The translations under genes were made by a program, and so were the position numbers. This document shows positions 18,712 to 27,417 of a stretch of 55,260 bases of DNA, one piece after another. Origin of the DNA: Candidatus Neomarinimicrobiota bacterium (GTDB taxonomy: Bacteria; Fidelibacterota; SORT01). The notes under the pieces were generated by a model that worked only from the letters and a program-made list of their open reading frames with translations, did no database searches and was not told where the DNA came from. Position 1 is the stretch's first letter; each line of letters opens with the position of its first letter. The stretch is from the NCBI GenBank assembly GCA_022573815.1, contig JACZTG010000014.1, forward strand, positions 1 to 55,260. Direction: 5' to 3'.

Positions 18712-18870
18712 GCGTCATTGCGAACGCGCATTTATGTTAGTGAAGTCTGTCCGACTGATGTCAGGCGGGGACGGTGTGATTATATTATTAACTTTAAATT
18801 TTCGATTCCGATTGATTACACACCTCGCCCGCCAAGTGGCGGACACTCCCCTCAAGGGGAGAAGAAAAAC
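18712..18870. repeat. Composite palindromic repeat
   Basis: Lies between the divergent-facing ends of rplM (upstream side) and the FlgT-like gene. Units: gtcattgcgaacgcg, a CCGACTGATGTCAGGCGG unit, GGTGTGATT and ATTACACACC as inverted boundaries around a ~30-base unique AT-rich core, then GTCCGCCACTTGGCGGAC (inverse orientation), and CTCCCCTCAAGGGGAG. Confidence 0.75.
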
Positions 18871-18874
18871 ATCG

Positions 18875-20071
18875 TCAATTCGAATCGCCGAGCGAAATGG
18901 TGAGCGTATTAATCGTCCGATCAACGACCTTAATTTCGTAATCCCCGAAACTCTTCCCGTTAAGTTCCGCAGCCATCTTTTCAGGAGTGGAACGCGCGAT
19001 CAATTCAAACTCCGCTGAAATACCGTTATAGTTCCGGCTCCTTACAGCAAACAGCCCGTGGACAGCGCTATCCAGCCATTTTTTGAAGTTGGTAAAGCTG
19101 TTGAAATCGTGCAGATTCTGCACTTTTAGAAGAATCTGCCTACCGGCGTTTACCTCGGTTTTCCACCGATATTGAATAACTGCGGACAATTCTTCCGAGA
19201 CTTTCGAAGAAACCTTGGCGATAGCTCGGGCAGCCCCTAATGCAGGGTTACGATGCGGGTAAATCGCGTGTCCGGAGACCTCAGCAATTACAACGCCGTT
19301 ATTTACTTTCACCGCTTGAAGCCGGACGGTAGCCTGAATTGAGATTATCGCTCCGGAACTTCGGTCTGTGTCCTCAACGATTGACAATTCAGATTCTCCG
19401 ATTATCACCACGTCAGCGCCCAGCTCATCGGCAAGATTGATAGCTACCGAATCTTCGATTCTCGCCAATTTCAGATCAGCAGCAAATGAAACAATTTTTT
19501 CCGAATCCATATTAACAAACTCAAATCCCTTCTTTTTGAATTTGGCAAGAAGGGTTTGTTCCACCGATCCCAAGCCGCCGTAGCTGTCGAAATCAGAAGA
19601 CGATTCTCTAACTAAAAGCATAAGACTCGGCATTCCGAGACGATTGTGCAGCAATCCCAAAACGTCCAGGTCTTTTTCAATTTCTTTCCAATCCACCAAA
19701 GCGCGGAGAGTGACGACATAAAGGCTGTCAATATTTATCCCGGATGAGATAATTTCGAAAAGGCGAATATATCTAAATCTGTTTGAATATATATTCTCTT
19801 CCACGAGCCGCATATTTTCGGCATTTGCTTCAAAGTTAACCATTGGTTCCATTGCCTGCGCAATTGCGCCGCGCAGAGCGTCTGCGATAGCCTCCTTTTT
19901 CGCTCCGAAGACTCCCTTATCAATAACACTGCCGTAACCCGTATTTACAATTTTCATCGGTTTGGAGGCATATAGATTCCGACTGAATCCTATTCCGAGA
20001 TAAACGGATAGGATAAATAAAAGAACTGACTGTTTAAATAATCTTATATAGAAAATATAGTTGAATTGAAT
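18875..20071 (-). CDS. Exported FlgT-like protein with non-canonical start
   Basis: The conserved part (from the ATG at 19957, 360 residues) starts with an alpha/beta segment (AKKEAIADALRGAIAQAMEP...NIYSNRFRYI) like the FlgT N-terminal/LPP20-type domains of envelope proteins, followed by further repeats of similar style. No function is known to me. The ATG at 19957 lies in mid-domain and has no signal peptide. The frame is open for 38 more codons upstream and encodes RLFKQSVLLFILSVYLGIG...LYA, a typical signal peptide. No ATG, GTG or TTG exists there in any usable frame. An ATT at 20071 lies nine bases after GAGGAG and is the best start, giving 398 residues. The gene is probably real. The start and the family name are inferences. 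Confidence 0.65.
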   Translation of the reverse strand: MQFNYIFYIRLFKQSVLLFILSVYLGIGFSRNLYASKPMKIVNTGYGSVIDKGVFGAKKEAIADALRGAIAQAMEPMVNFEANAENMRLVEENIYSNRFRYIRLFEIISSGINIDSLYVVTLRALVDWKEIEKDLDVLGLLHNRLGMPSLMLLVRESSSDFDSYGGLGSVEQTLLAKFKKKGFEFVNMDSEKIVSFAADLKLARIEDSVAINLADELGADVVIIGESELSIVEDTDRSSGAIISIQATVRLQAVKVNNGVVIAEVSGHAIYPHRNPALGAARAIAKVSSKVSEELSAVIQYRWKTEVNAGRQILLKVQNLHDFNSFTNFKKWLDSAVHGLFAVRSRNYNGISAEFELIARSTPEKMAAELNGKSFGDYEIKVVDRTINTLTISLGDSN

Positions 20072-20186
20072 GCTGTGAAACTCCTCTGACAGTTAGCTAA
20101 ATCTGATAATTAAATATAGATTGAGCCGATTGAGTTGTCAAGAGCAATGAGAGTCATTGAGGTTGTGATAATTCGCGACTCCCACA

Positions 20187-20240
20187 ATATCCATTCTTTC
20201 CGAGATTCTTTCGTCGCTTTGCCCGCAATGACGAAAGTGT
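20187..20240. repeat. Repeat fragment
   Basis: The sequence ccattctttccgagattctttcgtcgctttgcccgcaatgacg, a fragment of the gtcattgc/gagattcttt repeat family. The rest of 20087-20317 shows no gene. Confidence 0.5.
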
Positions 20241-20317
20241 AAGTAATATCAGAAAGGCTTTAGATAAATTGGATTTCACGAAAAATCATACTATCAAAAA
20301 AAGTCGGCAACAGAAAC

Positions 20318-20394
20318 AAAAACCCCCGGGGTGGCGCTACTTCCATGCAGCCGGGTAAACATGGAACCAATTCGCTCACTCACCGGGGTTTTTT
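20318..20394. terminator. Long bidirectional hairpin terminator
   Basis: AAAAACCCC at the left pairs with GGGGTTTTT at the right. Further in, GGTG pairs with CACC, GCG with CGC, and TTCCATG with CATGGAA, leaving the loop CAGCCGGGTAAA. T-runs follow on both strands (TTTTTTATTT on plus, TTTTTGTTT on minus). It lies downstream of the 20506-20913 gene and may also block transcription the other way. At 77 bases with internal loops it is unusually long for a terminator, so a small structured RNA is an alternative. Confidence 0.6.
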
Positions 20395-20505
20395 ATTTGA
20401 TTTATAAATAAGGTATTTTGGAGGATTAAAAAGTAATTCTAATTACAAAAAATCCGATGATTTTACTCACCGGATTTAAAGGCTTATTTAAAGCTTTTAT
20501 ATATT

Positions 20506-20913
20506 CTAACTCATATCATGAAAGTAATTTGAATTGGAAAGATTTTCCACGTCATATTTATTCATAAGTAGGTGAAATTCCTTTTTGATCTCGCTAAGGC
20601 CATCTCCATTACCCTCAAGATGCTCAAGTAAACTGAAAATTCGTTTCTTTTCATTCCTGGAAACTACGTTTTTCAGATGACCCCATATATAATAAGCTGC
20701 GTTTCGGCGAGACAGCGGCTCAGGATCGCCTGCGTATAACGCCTTTACTTCTTTCACATATGTCTTTGCGATTTCCTTTTCCGGCGCGTCAGATTTTATA
20801 AGCTTAATTAATTTGTCATGAACCTCAAAAGAGTATTCCATTATTTTGAATCGCTCCTTGAACCATGATTCATATACATCCAGCTTAGTTTTAATGTTTT
20901 TTAAGTCCGTCAT
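20506..20913 (-). CDS. Conserved hypothetical helical protein
   Basis: A 135-residue soluble protein. The ATG follows AAGGAA at a good distance. It is rich in Lys, Glu and Leu, probably all helical, with no signal peptide and no motif I recognise. The middle (SRRNAAYYIWGHLKNVVSRNEKKR) may be a short helical hairpin. It stands alone between the long terminator-like hairpin on its downstream side and a ~250-base empty gap upstream. The coding pattern is good, so I believe the gene, but I cannot assign a function. Confidence 0.75.
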   Translation of the reverse strand: MTDLKNIKTKLDVYESWFKERFKIMEYSFEVHDKLIKLIKSDAPEKEIAKTYVKEVKALYAGDPEPLSRRNAAYYIWGHLKNVVSRNEKKRIFSLLEHLEGNGDGLSEIKKEFHLLMNKYDVENLSNSNYFHDMS

Positions 20914-21159
20914 TTATATTCCTTACAATTTTTCTAAGATTTATCTTTAGATTTTTTCGAATGAGGCGTTTTAAAATTCTCATATCGAAAAGTCAATTTT
21001 ATATTCTGCCTTGATTGGATTTCTTTCCAAGCGTAAAAGCAAGTCCTCGAGATTCCCCCTCCTCACAAATGTGCTTTAGGCATCAGGATTGTAATACATA
21101 AAAGAACGTATGTCAATAGCTAATGCACTGAAATATTGAAAATCTTTGCAATCTATCAA

Positions 21160-22545
21160 TTATATTGCCGCAGCGATGATAAAAAATAATGTGGTGGCTG
21201 CCGCGGCGACCAATGCATAAGGCAATTGTGTCTTTACATGCTCAATATGGTCTGTCATCGAGACAAGGCTTGAAATGATTGTGGTGTCAGAAATCGGAGA
21301 GCAGTGGTCGCCGAACACTCCTCCTCCGAGAACAGCCGCAAGCGAAAGAGGGAGCGCGCCGCCTACGCTGCTCACCAGTGGAACAGCGATAGGAATCATA
21401 ATGGCGAATGTGCCCCATGAGGTTCCTGTGGAAAAAGAAATTGCCGCAGAGACCAAAAACAGCAGAGCCGGAATGAGTATCGGATTCAGCCAGGGGCCAA
21501 TTACTCCGGCGACGTATACTCCCGTTCCCATCTTGACGGTCAGGTCGCCGATTGCAAATGCCAACATCATTAATATTGCCATTGGCAGAAGCGCCCGCGC
21601 ACCAGTCACAAAATTCCTGCTTAGCCCCTCGAGATTCATCACACCCTGAACTTTATATAATCCCGCTGCGACAAAGATCGCGGTCATAACTGCCAGAAGA
21701 ACAGAAGCGGAACCTTCTCCATTCATAATATTGCCGTCGCCGGTGATGTACAATCCTACCGGCATCATCCCCACCATCACCCCAATTGGAAGAAGCATAT
21801 TGACAGCCCGCGGGTTTTTCATTTCATCGCTTGATTCTTTTGGCGCTTCCGCGACAGGATTGATAGAGTTTTTAGCTCTCTCCTCAGCGGCTTTCATCGG
21901 ACCGATTTCTTTCTGCGACATTACTGTAACCACAACCAACAGCAGCGCGATTATTGCATAAAAATTCAGAGGGATACTCTTGACGAAAACTGAGACGGGA
22001 TGCTCTATCCCCTGCTCAACCAACAGACCTATTACAAACGCGCCCCATGCGTTTAAAGGTATCATCACGCAGACAGGAGCCGATGTGCTGTCAACGATGT
22101 ACGCCAGCTTCTCCCGGGAAATTTTATAGCGGTCGAATATCGGTCTGCAAACGGTGCCTGTTACAAGAATTGTAATGTTCGTTTCCACAAATATCACCAC
22201 GCCTAAAGCCCAGGCGAGAAGACCTGCCGAACGCCGCGACTTGATAAGATTCTTACTTTCTATCCAATTGATAAACCCGGTCACTCCGCCCGATGCCTGA
22301 GTATAGGTTATAAGGACTCCCATAAGGACACTGAAAATTATCACGCTGCTGTTGGAGTGGCTCTCAAACACCAAAAGCAATCCCTCAAGCGAATCTCCGA
22401 ATCCCACAAACGGATTCCATCCCGCGAGAATAGTGTAACCGGCGAAGATGCCGAAAAATAGCGAGAGATACACCTGCCTTGTCCAGACAGCCAGAAATAT
22501 GGCCACTAACGGCGGAACGAGTGATGAAAAGTTGGGTTCCATCAA
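21160..22545 (-). CDS. NhaC-family Na+/H+ antiporter
   Basis: A 461-residue membrane protein with about eleven to thirteen hydrophobic segments along its length. The C-terminal half has the NhaC hallmark GGGVFGDHCSPISDTTIISS, and an earlier one in STSAPVCVMIPLNAWGAF. NhaC-type carriers exchange Na+ for H+ and some transport organic solutes such as lactate, malate or amino acids, so the exact substrate is open. The start is uncertain between two consecutive ATGs. It follows the TPR protein gene by 33 bases and may be the last gene of the operon from 27060 down. Confidence 0.9.
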   Translation of the reverse strand: MMEPNFSSLVPPLVAIFLAVWTRQVYLSLFFGIFAGYTILAGWNPFVGFGDSLEGLLLVFESHSNSSVIIFSVLMGVLITYTQASGGVTGFINWIESKNLIKSRRSAGLLAWALGVVIFVETNITILVTGTVCRPIFDRYKISREKLAYIVDSTSAPVCVMIPLNAWGAFVIGLLVEQGIEHPVSVFVKSIPLNFYAIIALLLVVVTVMSQKEIGPMKAAEERAKNSINPVAEAPKESSDEMKNPRAVNMLLPIGVMVGMMPVGLYITGDGNIMNGEGSASVLLAVMTAIFVAAGLYKVQGVMNLEGLSRNFVTGARALLPMAILMMLAFAIGDLTVKMGTGVYVAGVIGPWLNPILIPALLFLVSAAISFSTGTSWGTFAIMIPIAVPLVSSVGGALPLSLAAVLGGGVFGDHCSPISDTTIISSLVSMTDHIEHVKTQLPYALVAAAATTLFFIIAAAI

Positions 22546-22578
22546 TAAAACAACCTCAAATTAATAGTAAAAAAATAT

Positions 22579-23739
22579 TCAGCGTTGATCGTCAGTTTTG
22601 CTGTAGGCGTTCTTCAAATATTTTTTCGACAAACTTACCGCTGATGTAAAATTGTCGAGCTTCACCGCTTTTTTATACTGCTTAACCGCCTTCTTCCGTG
22701 CACCGAGTTGATCGTAGGTCATTCCGGCTCGGAGGTATATATACGCCAGCCCGAACTTGAATTCAAGTGTATATGTCTTCGCTAATCCCGTGAAAATTAT
22801 TATCGCTTCCTCTAAATTCCCTTCCCTTCTCAACTTTTCACCTTTCAGATATGCAACACGATTTTCAATTTCTTCGAGATACTTTTGCGGCATTCCGTCG
22901 GATAAGGGAAGCATCATATCAATATGCTCATCGGCTTCATCAAGCATTCCGTTCATAAGAAGGATGTCCGCCAATTTGCCGCGGAAATACGGATTCTTGT
23001 CAAATTCATTCACCAATCCGCGCGCGAACCCGAGCGCCTTTTCGTAATCCTCCTCAATATAGGCGTAGGCGAACATCAGAAAACTCCGCGCTTCTATTGC
23101 GGCGTACATTCCTTTTTCGGCAACGTAATTCAAATCGTTTAACGCATCTTCTCTGCTCGAGCTCAAGCCCGCCATATATGCGATGCTCCTGACAAAACTC
23201 CCGGAGATCGCGATAAAATAATGGAACACGCCCACTCCAATCAGCGGATCGATCATTGTCGGGTTCACTTCCATTGCGTCATTGATGATGGAAAATCCCG
23301 CTTGAGCGTCATAGAACGTATCTAACAGGTTATTCTTCGACAATGCCACACGCGCTTTCAGTCCCCTTGAGGCTCCGAGATAAACCATAGTGAGAGCATC
23401 GTCAGGATGCTTCTTTAGCCGCGCCTCCGCAATCTCAATGACGTTATCAAGCCCGTCAAGCATCCTGCTCCAAATCTCTTTATCCTCTTCCACCATTCGG
23501 AGCGTGAACCACTCAAGCACTACCAGATAGAAATATCCCGACGGATGCTCGGGATTAAGCAATGTGAACTCCTCAAACGATTTCTTCGATTCGTCAAACT
23601 GAAAATTATACATCTGACGAACTCCGCGCATTGCGATAAATTCGTCCACCGGTTTATATCGTAATATTTGCTCTTCGCTTTGTGCAAATATGGACGATTG
23701 AAGCAGAAGCAGATAGGATATGACTGTGAATATTTTCAA
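22579..23739 (-). CDS. Exported TPR-repeat protein
   Basis: A 386-residue protein with an N-terminal signal peptide (MKIFTVISYLLLLQSSIFAQ, probable cleavage after the Q). The rest is helix-turn-helix repeats of tetratricopeptide type, for example SKKSFEEFTLLNPEHPSGYFYLV-like and the last repeats around AGMTYDQLGARKKAVKQYKKA. Such proteins usually scaffold protein complexes in the periplasm or at the outer membrane. No enzyme motif was seen. It lies between a DUF3052-like gene (46 bases away) and the antiporter gene. Confidence 0.85.
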   Translation of the reverse strand: MKIFTVISYLLLLQSSIFAQSEEQILRYKPVDEFIAMRGVRQMYNFQFDESKKSFEEFTLLNPEHPSGYFYLVVLEWFTLRMVEEDKEIWSRMLDGLDNVIEIAEARLKKHPDDALTMVYLGASRGLKARVALSKNNLLDTFYDAQAGFSIINDAMEVNPTMIDPLIGVGVFHYFIAISGSFVRSIAYMAGLSSSREDALNDLNYVAEKGMYAAIEARSFLMFAYAYIEEDYEKALGFARGLVNEFDKNPYFRGKLADILLMNGMLDEADEHIDMMLPLSDGMPQKYLEEIENRVAYLKGEKLRREGNLEEAIIIFTGLAKTYTLEFKFGLAYIYLRAGMTYDQLGARKKAVKQYKKAVKLDNFTSAVSLSKKYLKNAYSKTDDQR

Positions 23740-23785
23740 AACGTCTGAAATATATTATGAAGGTTTAAATTTGGCAAGGATGGAA

Positions 23786-24154
23786 TCAACGGTGTTTTTC
23801 TTCTCTGACGAAACGGACGCCCACTTCCTCTTCGCTGAAGCTAATTGTATCCGTTTCTATTAAGCCGGCCTCCAAAGCTCCCGCAAGCAATTCAGCGTTA
23901 TTCGCATGCGATACTGCCCAGATAACGCCGTCAGGTTTAATCCCCTGCTGAATCCGCTTGAAGAGCTGTCCCGTATCCTGCCCTTCTCCTATGCGGACGA
24001 TTATCATCTCTACCCTGTCGCCCAACACCCTTTTTTGCAGTGCCACATCTTCCGGCGCCTCAATGCTCAATCGGCGGAATATCGTATTGCCGTCGTCCAA
24101 TACGACAACGCTGTCGCCCGGTTTTATCCCCAGACTTTCAGTGAACCCGGACAA
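23786..24154 (-). CDS. DUF3052-like small protein
   Basis: A 122-residue cytoplasmic protein. The pattern GDSVVVLDDGNTIFRRL, then VEMIIVRIGE, then the PDGVIWAVSH stretch resembles the DUF3052 family, whose function is not established. It lies one base after the M24 peptidase gene stop and is surely in the same transcript. The family assignment is from visible pattern alone and should be confirmed by profile search. Confidence 0.65.
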   Translation of the reverse strand: MSGFTESLGIKPGDSVVVLDDGNTIFRRLSIEAPEDVALQKRVLGDRVEMIIVRIGEGQDTGQLFKRIQQGIKPDGVIWAVSHANNAELLAGALEAGLIETDTISFSEEEVGVRFVREEKHR

Positions 24155-24155
24155 A

Positions 24156-25412
24156 TCAGATTTCCGTCATTGATTTAGTTTGCGGAGTCAGCAGCTCCGC
24201 GCCGTTTTCTGTGATATGCATTATATCCTCGATTCGCACGCCCAGCTCACCCTGAATATATATCCCCGGCTCGTTGCTGAACGTCATCCCCTGCTGCAAA
24301 CGGAGTCTGTTTCCTTTGACGAGATAGGGGAACTCGTGACCGTCCATTCCGATGCCATGCCCCACCCGGTGAGTGAAGACGCTATATCCTTTTCCGAATC
24401 CCGATTTTTCGATCACCTTGCGAGCAGCTTTATCCACATCTTCCGCCTTCACTCCGGGAGCCGCTTTTTCCAATGCGGCTGATTGCGCGTTTTTAACTGC
24501 GTTCCAGGCATCCAGCTGCCTCTTGGAAGGCTCGCCGAAAATGACAGTCCGCGTCATATCCGACTGATAGCCGTTAAAGGAAGTTCCCGTGTCCACAAGT
24601 ACCATCTGACCCGGAAACAACAGCTCCCTTTTGTCCGTTCCGTGAGGAAAAGCGGCGTTGGCTCCGAACAGGACAATAGCCCATTCCCGAAGTCCGCGCT
24701 CGGCGTATTCCGATGATAAAACAGTGGCGAGTTCGCGCTGAGACATCCCATCTTTCATCTGACTGAACGTAGATTGAAGTATATTATGTGTTACATTATT
24801 GATATACCGTAACAGCTCTATCTCATGAGCTGTTTTGATGCCTCTACAACCGTTCACAACAGGGTTTGCGGAAACGAATTCAACGTCTTTTGCCGCTTCT
24901 TTAAGTCCTTCGGAAACGAAATACCGGATAGTCTCCTCCAAGCCGATTCGTCCCTTATTTATCTTCAAATCCTTGAAGATTCCCGCCAATAATTTGAACG
25001 GAGATTCCTCTTCTTCCCAAATATAAATATTAGCCCCCGAGCCGATAGTCGCCTCCGCTCTGTCCGCTTCAAACCCCGGACTGACCCACATCGTATTCCC
25101 TTCTCTCGGAATCACGCAGGCGAAAGTCCGCTCCGAACGCCGCCATTTTACGCCTGTGAAATATTCCATTGATGAGCCGCCCGTGAGGAGAATTGCGTCC
25201 ATATTGTTTTTCAACATCAGCGCTTTAGCCCGTTCTTCCCGCTCCCTCCTGTCTTTATCATTTATCGGTTGCGGAGCGTCCGAAAGCATTGCCGAAGATT
25301 TAGACGAGGAAACCGCATTGTTGGAATTGCTGAATATCCCTAATCCGGAAGCTGCCAGCATCAGCCCGCCTGTTTTCAAAAAGTCTCTTCTCAAAGGTGG
25401 AGTCATCTTCAA
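24156..25412 (-). CDS. Tat-exported M24 (Xaa-Pro) peptidase
   Basis: A 418-residue protein. The N-terminus has the twin-arginine motif RRDFLK (8-13) followed by a hydrophobic stretch, so export is through Tat, fitting a metal-loaded enzyme. The creatinase/prolidase domains carry the metal ligands in VDTGTSFNGYQSDMTRT (two Asp), HRVGHGIGMDGHE (His), SNEPGIY (Glu) and GVRIED (Glu). It should cleave Xaa-Pro or other peptides in the periplasm, though the substrate is unknown. Its start overlaps the stop of the VRR-NUC gene by four bases. Confidence 0.9.
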   Translation of the reverse strand: MKMTPPLRRDFLKTGGLMLAASGLGIFSNSNNAVSSSKSSAMLSDAPQPINDKDRREREERAKALMLKNNMDAILLTGGSSMEYFTGVKWRRSERTFACVIPREGNTMWVSPGFEADRAEATIGSGANIYIWEEEESPFKLLAGIFKDLKINKGRIGLEETIRYFVSEGLKEAAKDVEFVSANPVVNGCRGIKTAHEIELLRYINNVTHNILQSTFSQMKDGMSQRELATVLSSEYAERGLREWAIVLFGANAAFPHGTDKRELLFPGQMVLVDTGTSFNGYQSDMTRTVIFGEPSKRQLDAWNAVKNAQSAALEKAAPGVKAEDVDKAARKVIEKSGFGKGYSVFTHRVGHGIGMDGHEFPYLVKGNRLRLQQGMTFSNEPGIYIQGELGVRIEDIMHITENGAELLTPQTKSMTEI

Positions 25413-26125
25413 TCCTCTCTTTTTTTGCTGAGTCTGTTAAAAGTTTCTTCCAGTCGTTCGGTGGTGTATAGTTTATGAATGCGGGACTCGAATTCCAATG
25501 CCGAATTAATGTCGTAGCCGTCAAAATTCGTCAGCGACCGCTTGGCGTAAGCGAATGCGTTACGCATTTCAGGATTGTCAGCGCTGCTGATATAATCCCA
25601 CATCTCTTTCTCGAACTCTCCGATAATATAGTCATCCTTCGTGACCTGAACGCCGACATAATCGGGTTTCACCCGCACGATAAAAACGTTCAGACCCGTA
25701 CTAATCATACCTTTCAGCCATGCCAACTGCTGTGTTGACAGGGAATCGGACACTTTTACTTCCGCGAAGTAAACCTCGCCATCTTTGGAAAGCAGCAAAT
25801 CGGGTGCGCCTTTTCTGTCGGTAGATTTTATCAGGCTTTTTAATGCGTCTGTCGCTCCGCTGTCCAACGACCGCAAAACAGTGATAAGTTGATTCGACGA
25901 AGATTTCCGGTTCGTGCCTATCCCGCGAAACGCTTCCTTCCAAATTCGATAGGTTGTACGGATTCCGCTGAAATTCCCGTTCGCGACATAATAAGCCAAA
26001 ACGGCGTCCTCCACATCAGGATAAAACTGAGTTCCTGCCCACCATTCAGACCAGCCTTTCTCAGGGTTTACTTTTCGCTCCAACCCGATCTTTCGGACTT
26101 CAATATCATCCGGGATCTTCGCCAT
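25409..26125 (-). CDS. VRR-NUC domain nuclease
   Basis: A 238-residue protein with a PD-(D/E)xK nuclease fold of the VRR-NUC type. The core GAPDLLLSKDGEVYFAEVKV gives Asp109 and Glu122-x-Lys124, and SLSTQQLAWL supplies the conserved glutamine and Trp of this family. In eukaryotes the domain is found in FAN1, and in bacteria mainly in phages and restriction-like contexts. This one has extra N-terminal (1-100) and C-terminal (150-238) helical regions without known domains. Its neighbours are DUF72 upstream (two bases) and the M24 peptidase downstream (overlap). The biological substrate is unknown; DNA repair is plausible. Confidence 0.8.
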   Translation of the reverse strand: MAKIPDDIEVRKIGLERKVNPEKGWSEWWAGTQFYPDVEDAVLAYYVANGNFSGIRTTYRIWKEAFRGIGTNRKSSSNQLITVLRSLDSGATDALKSLIKSTDRKGAPDLLLSKDGEVYFAEVKVSDSLSTQQLAWLKGMISTGLNVFIVRVKPDYVGVQVTKDDYIIGEFEKEMWDYISSADNPEMRNAFAYAKRSLTNFDGYDINSALEFESRIHKLYTTERLEETFNRLSKKRED

Positions 26126-26127
26126 CG

Positions 26128-27060
26128 TTAACCGATGTCGCTGCGAATCATAGCATCAATTGCCTCGATAGTTCCAGGAGCGTTCCCCTCGGCGCGGTTG
26201 TTCACGATGGCATACGCTTTCTTCTTAAGATTTATCGCCTCGCGTGCCAGGTCTGCCACGTCCCGCCGCATCTTCTCCATCGGCTGTTTCACCTCATTAT
26301 AAGGAAAGAATTTGTCCACCGCCTGTTTATATGCCGTTCCTAAAGGCGTGAGAATTCGCGCCACCAGATGCCCAGCGTCCGTGATAGACCCGGATATAGC
26401 GTGCTGCTCCCCGATAGACGGCATATGAGTCCAATGGTTGAAAACGTGCGATACCTTATGCTTGGAGAGCATTGCGAAATATTCGGGCGTGAGAAAGTCT
26501 CTGTTCCGCACTTCTATCGAATACATAAAATCAGTGGGCAATTTCCCCAAGAAAGCATCTAATTTTTCTGTGAACGCCTCTCTCAGTCGTACAGCAGGAT
26601 TATCCTCAGCATTCTTCGGTTTGGGCGGATATTGAGTCTGAAACTGAAATATGAACGGTCCCGTGTGACCGCTGAACGACCGGGCGAACGGAGGAAGCAC
26701 GCCGTCTATAAAAAGCTCCGCATTCAGAAAATCGGGGTTCTTCTCTCCCGCTAATTTCCCGTACCGCTTGTTCTTTCCATACCTCGGAATGGTTATCCGC
26801 TCCCAGACTTTGCTGCAGCATTCGAACCCGTCAGGCAGCTGCGACGCGTACCGCTTCAGCGTTTCGTCACTCGCCGGCCCGTAAAAAGTGTGGTCGATCC
26901 CCACAGTTCCGAACAGCGGATACTCGGCGTACTCCTCCAAACAGGTCTGCTTGAAGTTCGATTTTGTGTACACACGGTTGTATATAGTCCCTTTCCATCC
27001 CTCGTAAGTCCATGTGGATGTCCCGAAACGGATATACTTATTGTAATCGGCAAGGCTCAT
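26128..27060 (-). CDS. DUF72 (YecE-like) protein
   Basis: A 310-residue TIM-barrel protein of the DUF72 family. It shows IRFGTSTWTYEGWKGTIYN at the N-terminus, SVEVRNRDFLTPEYF-like (SIEVRNRDFL) and the ILTPLGTAYKQ region. DUF72 proteins are widespread but their role is not settled. The gene starts the compact DUF72-VRR-NUC-M24-DUF3052 run and has two bases to the VRR-NUC gene. A small reading frame (27090-27344) lies 30 bases upstream. Confidence 0.88.
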   Translation of the reverse strand: MSLADYNKYIRFGTSTWTYEGWKGTIYNRVYTKSNFKQTCLEEYAEYPLFGTVGIDHTFYGPASDETLKRYASQLPDGFECCSKVWERITIPRYGKNKRYGKLAGEKNPDFLNAELFIDGVLPPFARSFSGHTGPFIFQFQTQYPPKPKNAEDNPAVRLREAFTEKLDAFLGKLPTDFMYSIEVRNRDFLTPEYFAMLSKHKVSHVFNHWTHMPSIGEQHAISGSITDAGHLVARILTPLGTAYKQAVDKFFPYNEVKQPMEKMRRDVADLAREAINLKKKAYAIVNNRAEGNAPGTIEAIDAMIRSDIG

Positions 27061-27089
27061 ATTCAGATTGAATATAAGTATCTGATAGT

Positions 27090-27344
27090 CTAATTATTAG
27101 GAGGAATTTTCTTCAGTGCCGAATTTATATTGTTTATCATCTTGCCTTTAGTGTTTGTATTTATTTTGACAGCATCTCCGTTCTTTTGATACTCTTTTAA
27201 GGAATCAGAAAATGCTATCAATGTAGGCTCTTTAGTTTTGAGAGAATTGAGGTCGGTTGGATCGCTAAAGTGTGCTTCGCAAATTTGGCAAAAAAGATCG
27301 ATAACTTTATTGGATGAACTTCTAATATAGTCCATAAGGGCCAT
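27090..27344 (-). CDS. Small hypothetical protein
   Basis: An 84-residue frame from ATG 27344 without a good ribosome site. The frame extends upstream another 16 codons as a hydrophobic stretch (KIAILIIFSSITIMALMDY) that looks like a signal or membrane segment, but with no ATG, GTG or TTG. If it is real, it may be a small membrane protein with a non-standard start like those at 20071, 44214 and 46607. No domain is recognised. The coding pattern is weak, and it could be a decayed gene. Confidence 0.4.
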   Translation of the reverse strand: MALMDYIRSSSNKVIDLFCQICEAHFSDPTDLNSLKTKEPTLIAFSDSLKEYQKNGDAVKINTNTKGKMINNINSALKKIPPNN

Positions 27345-27417
27345 AATAGTGATAGAACTGAAGATAATTAATATGGCTATTTTTCTTAATTAATTCTTGC
27401 TTTATTGCCACATTTCT

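Noticed and set aside
20318-20394. SRP RNA, glutamine riboswitch or c-di-GMP riboswitch
   Set aside because: Short resemblances (GTTTACC, GGAAGTAG) exist, but the required core motifs of each class are absent. It is kept as a terminator-like hairpin.
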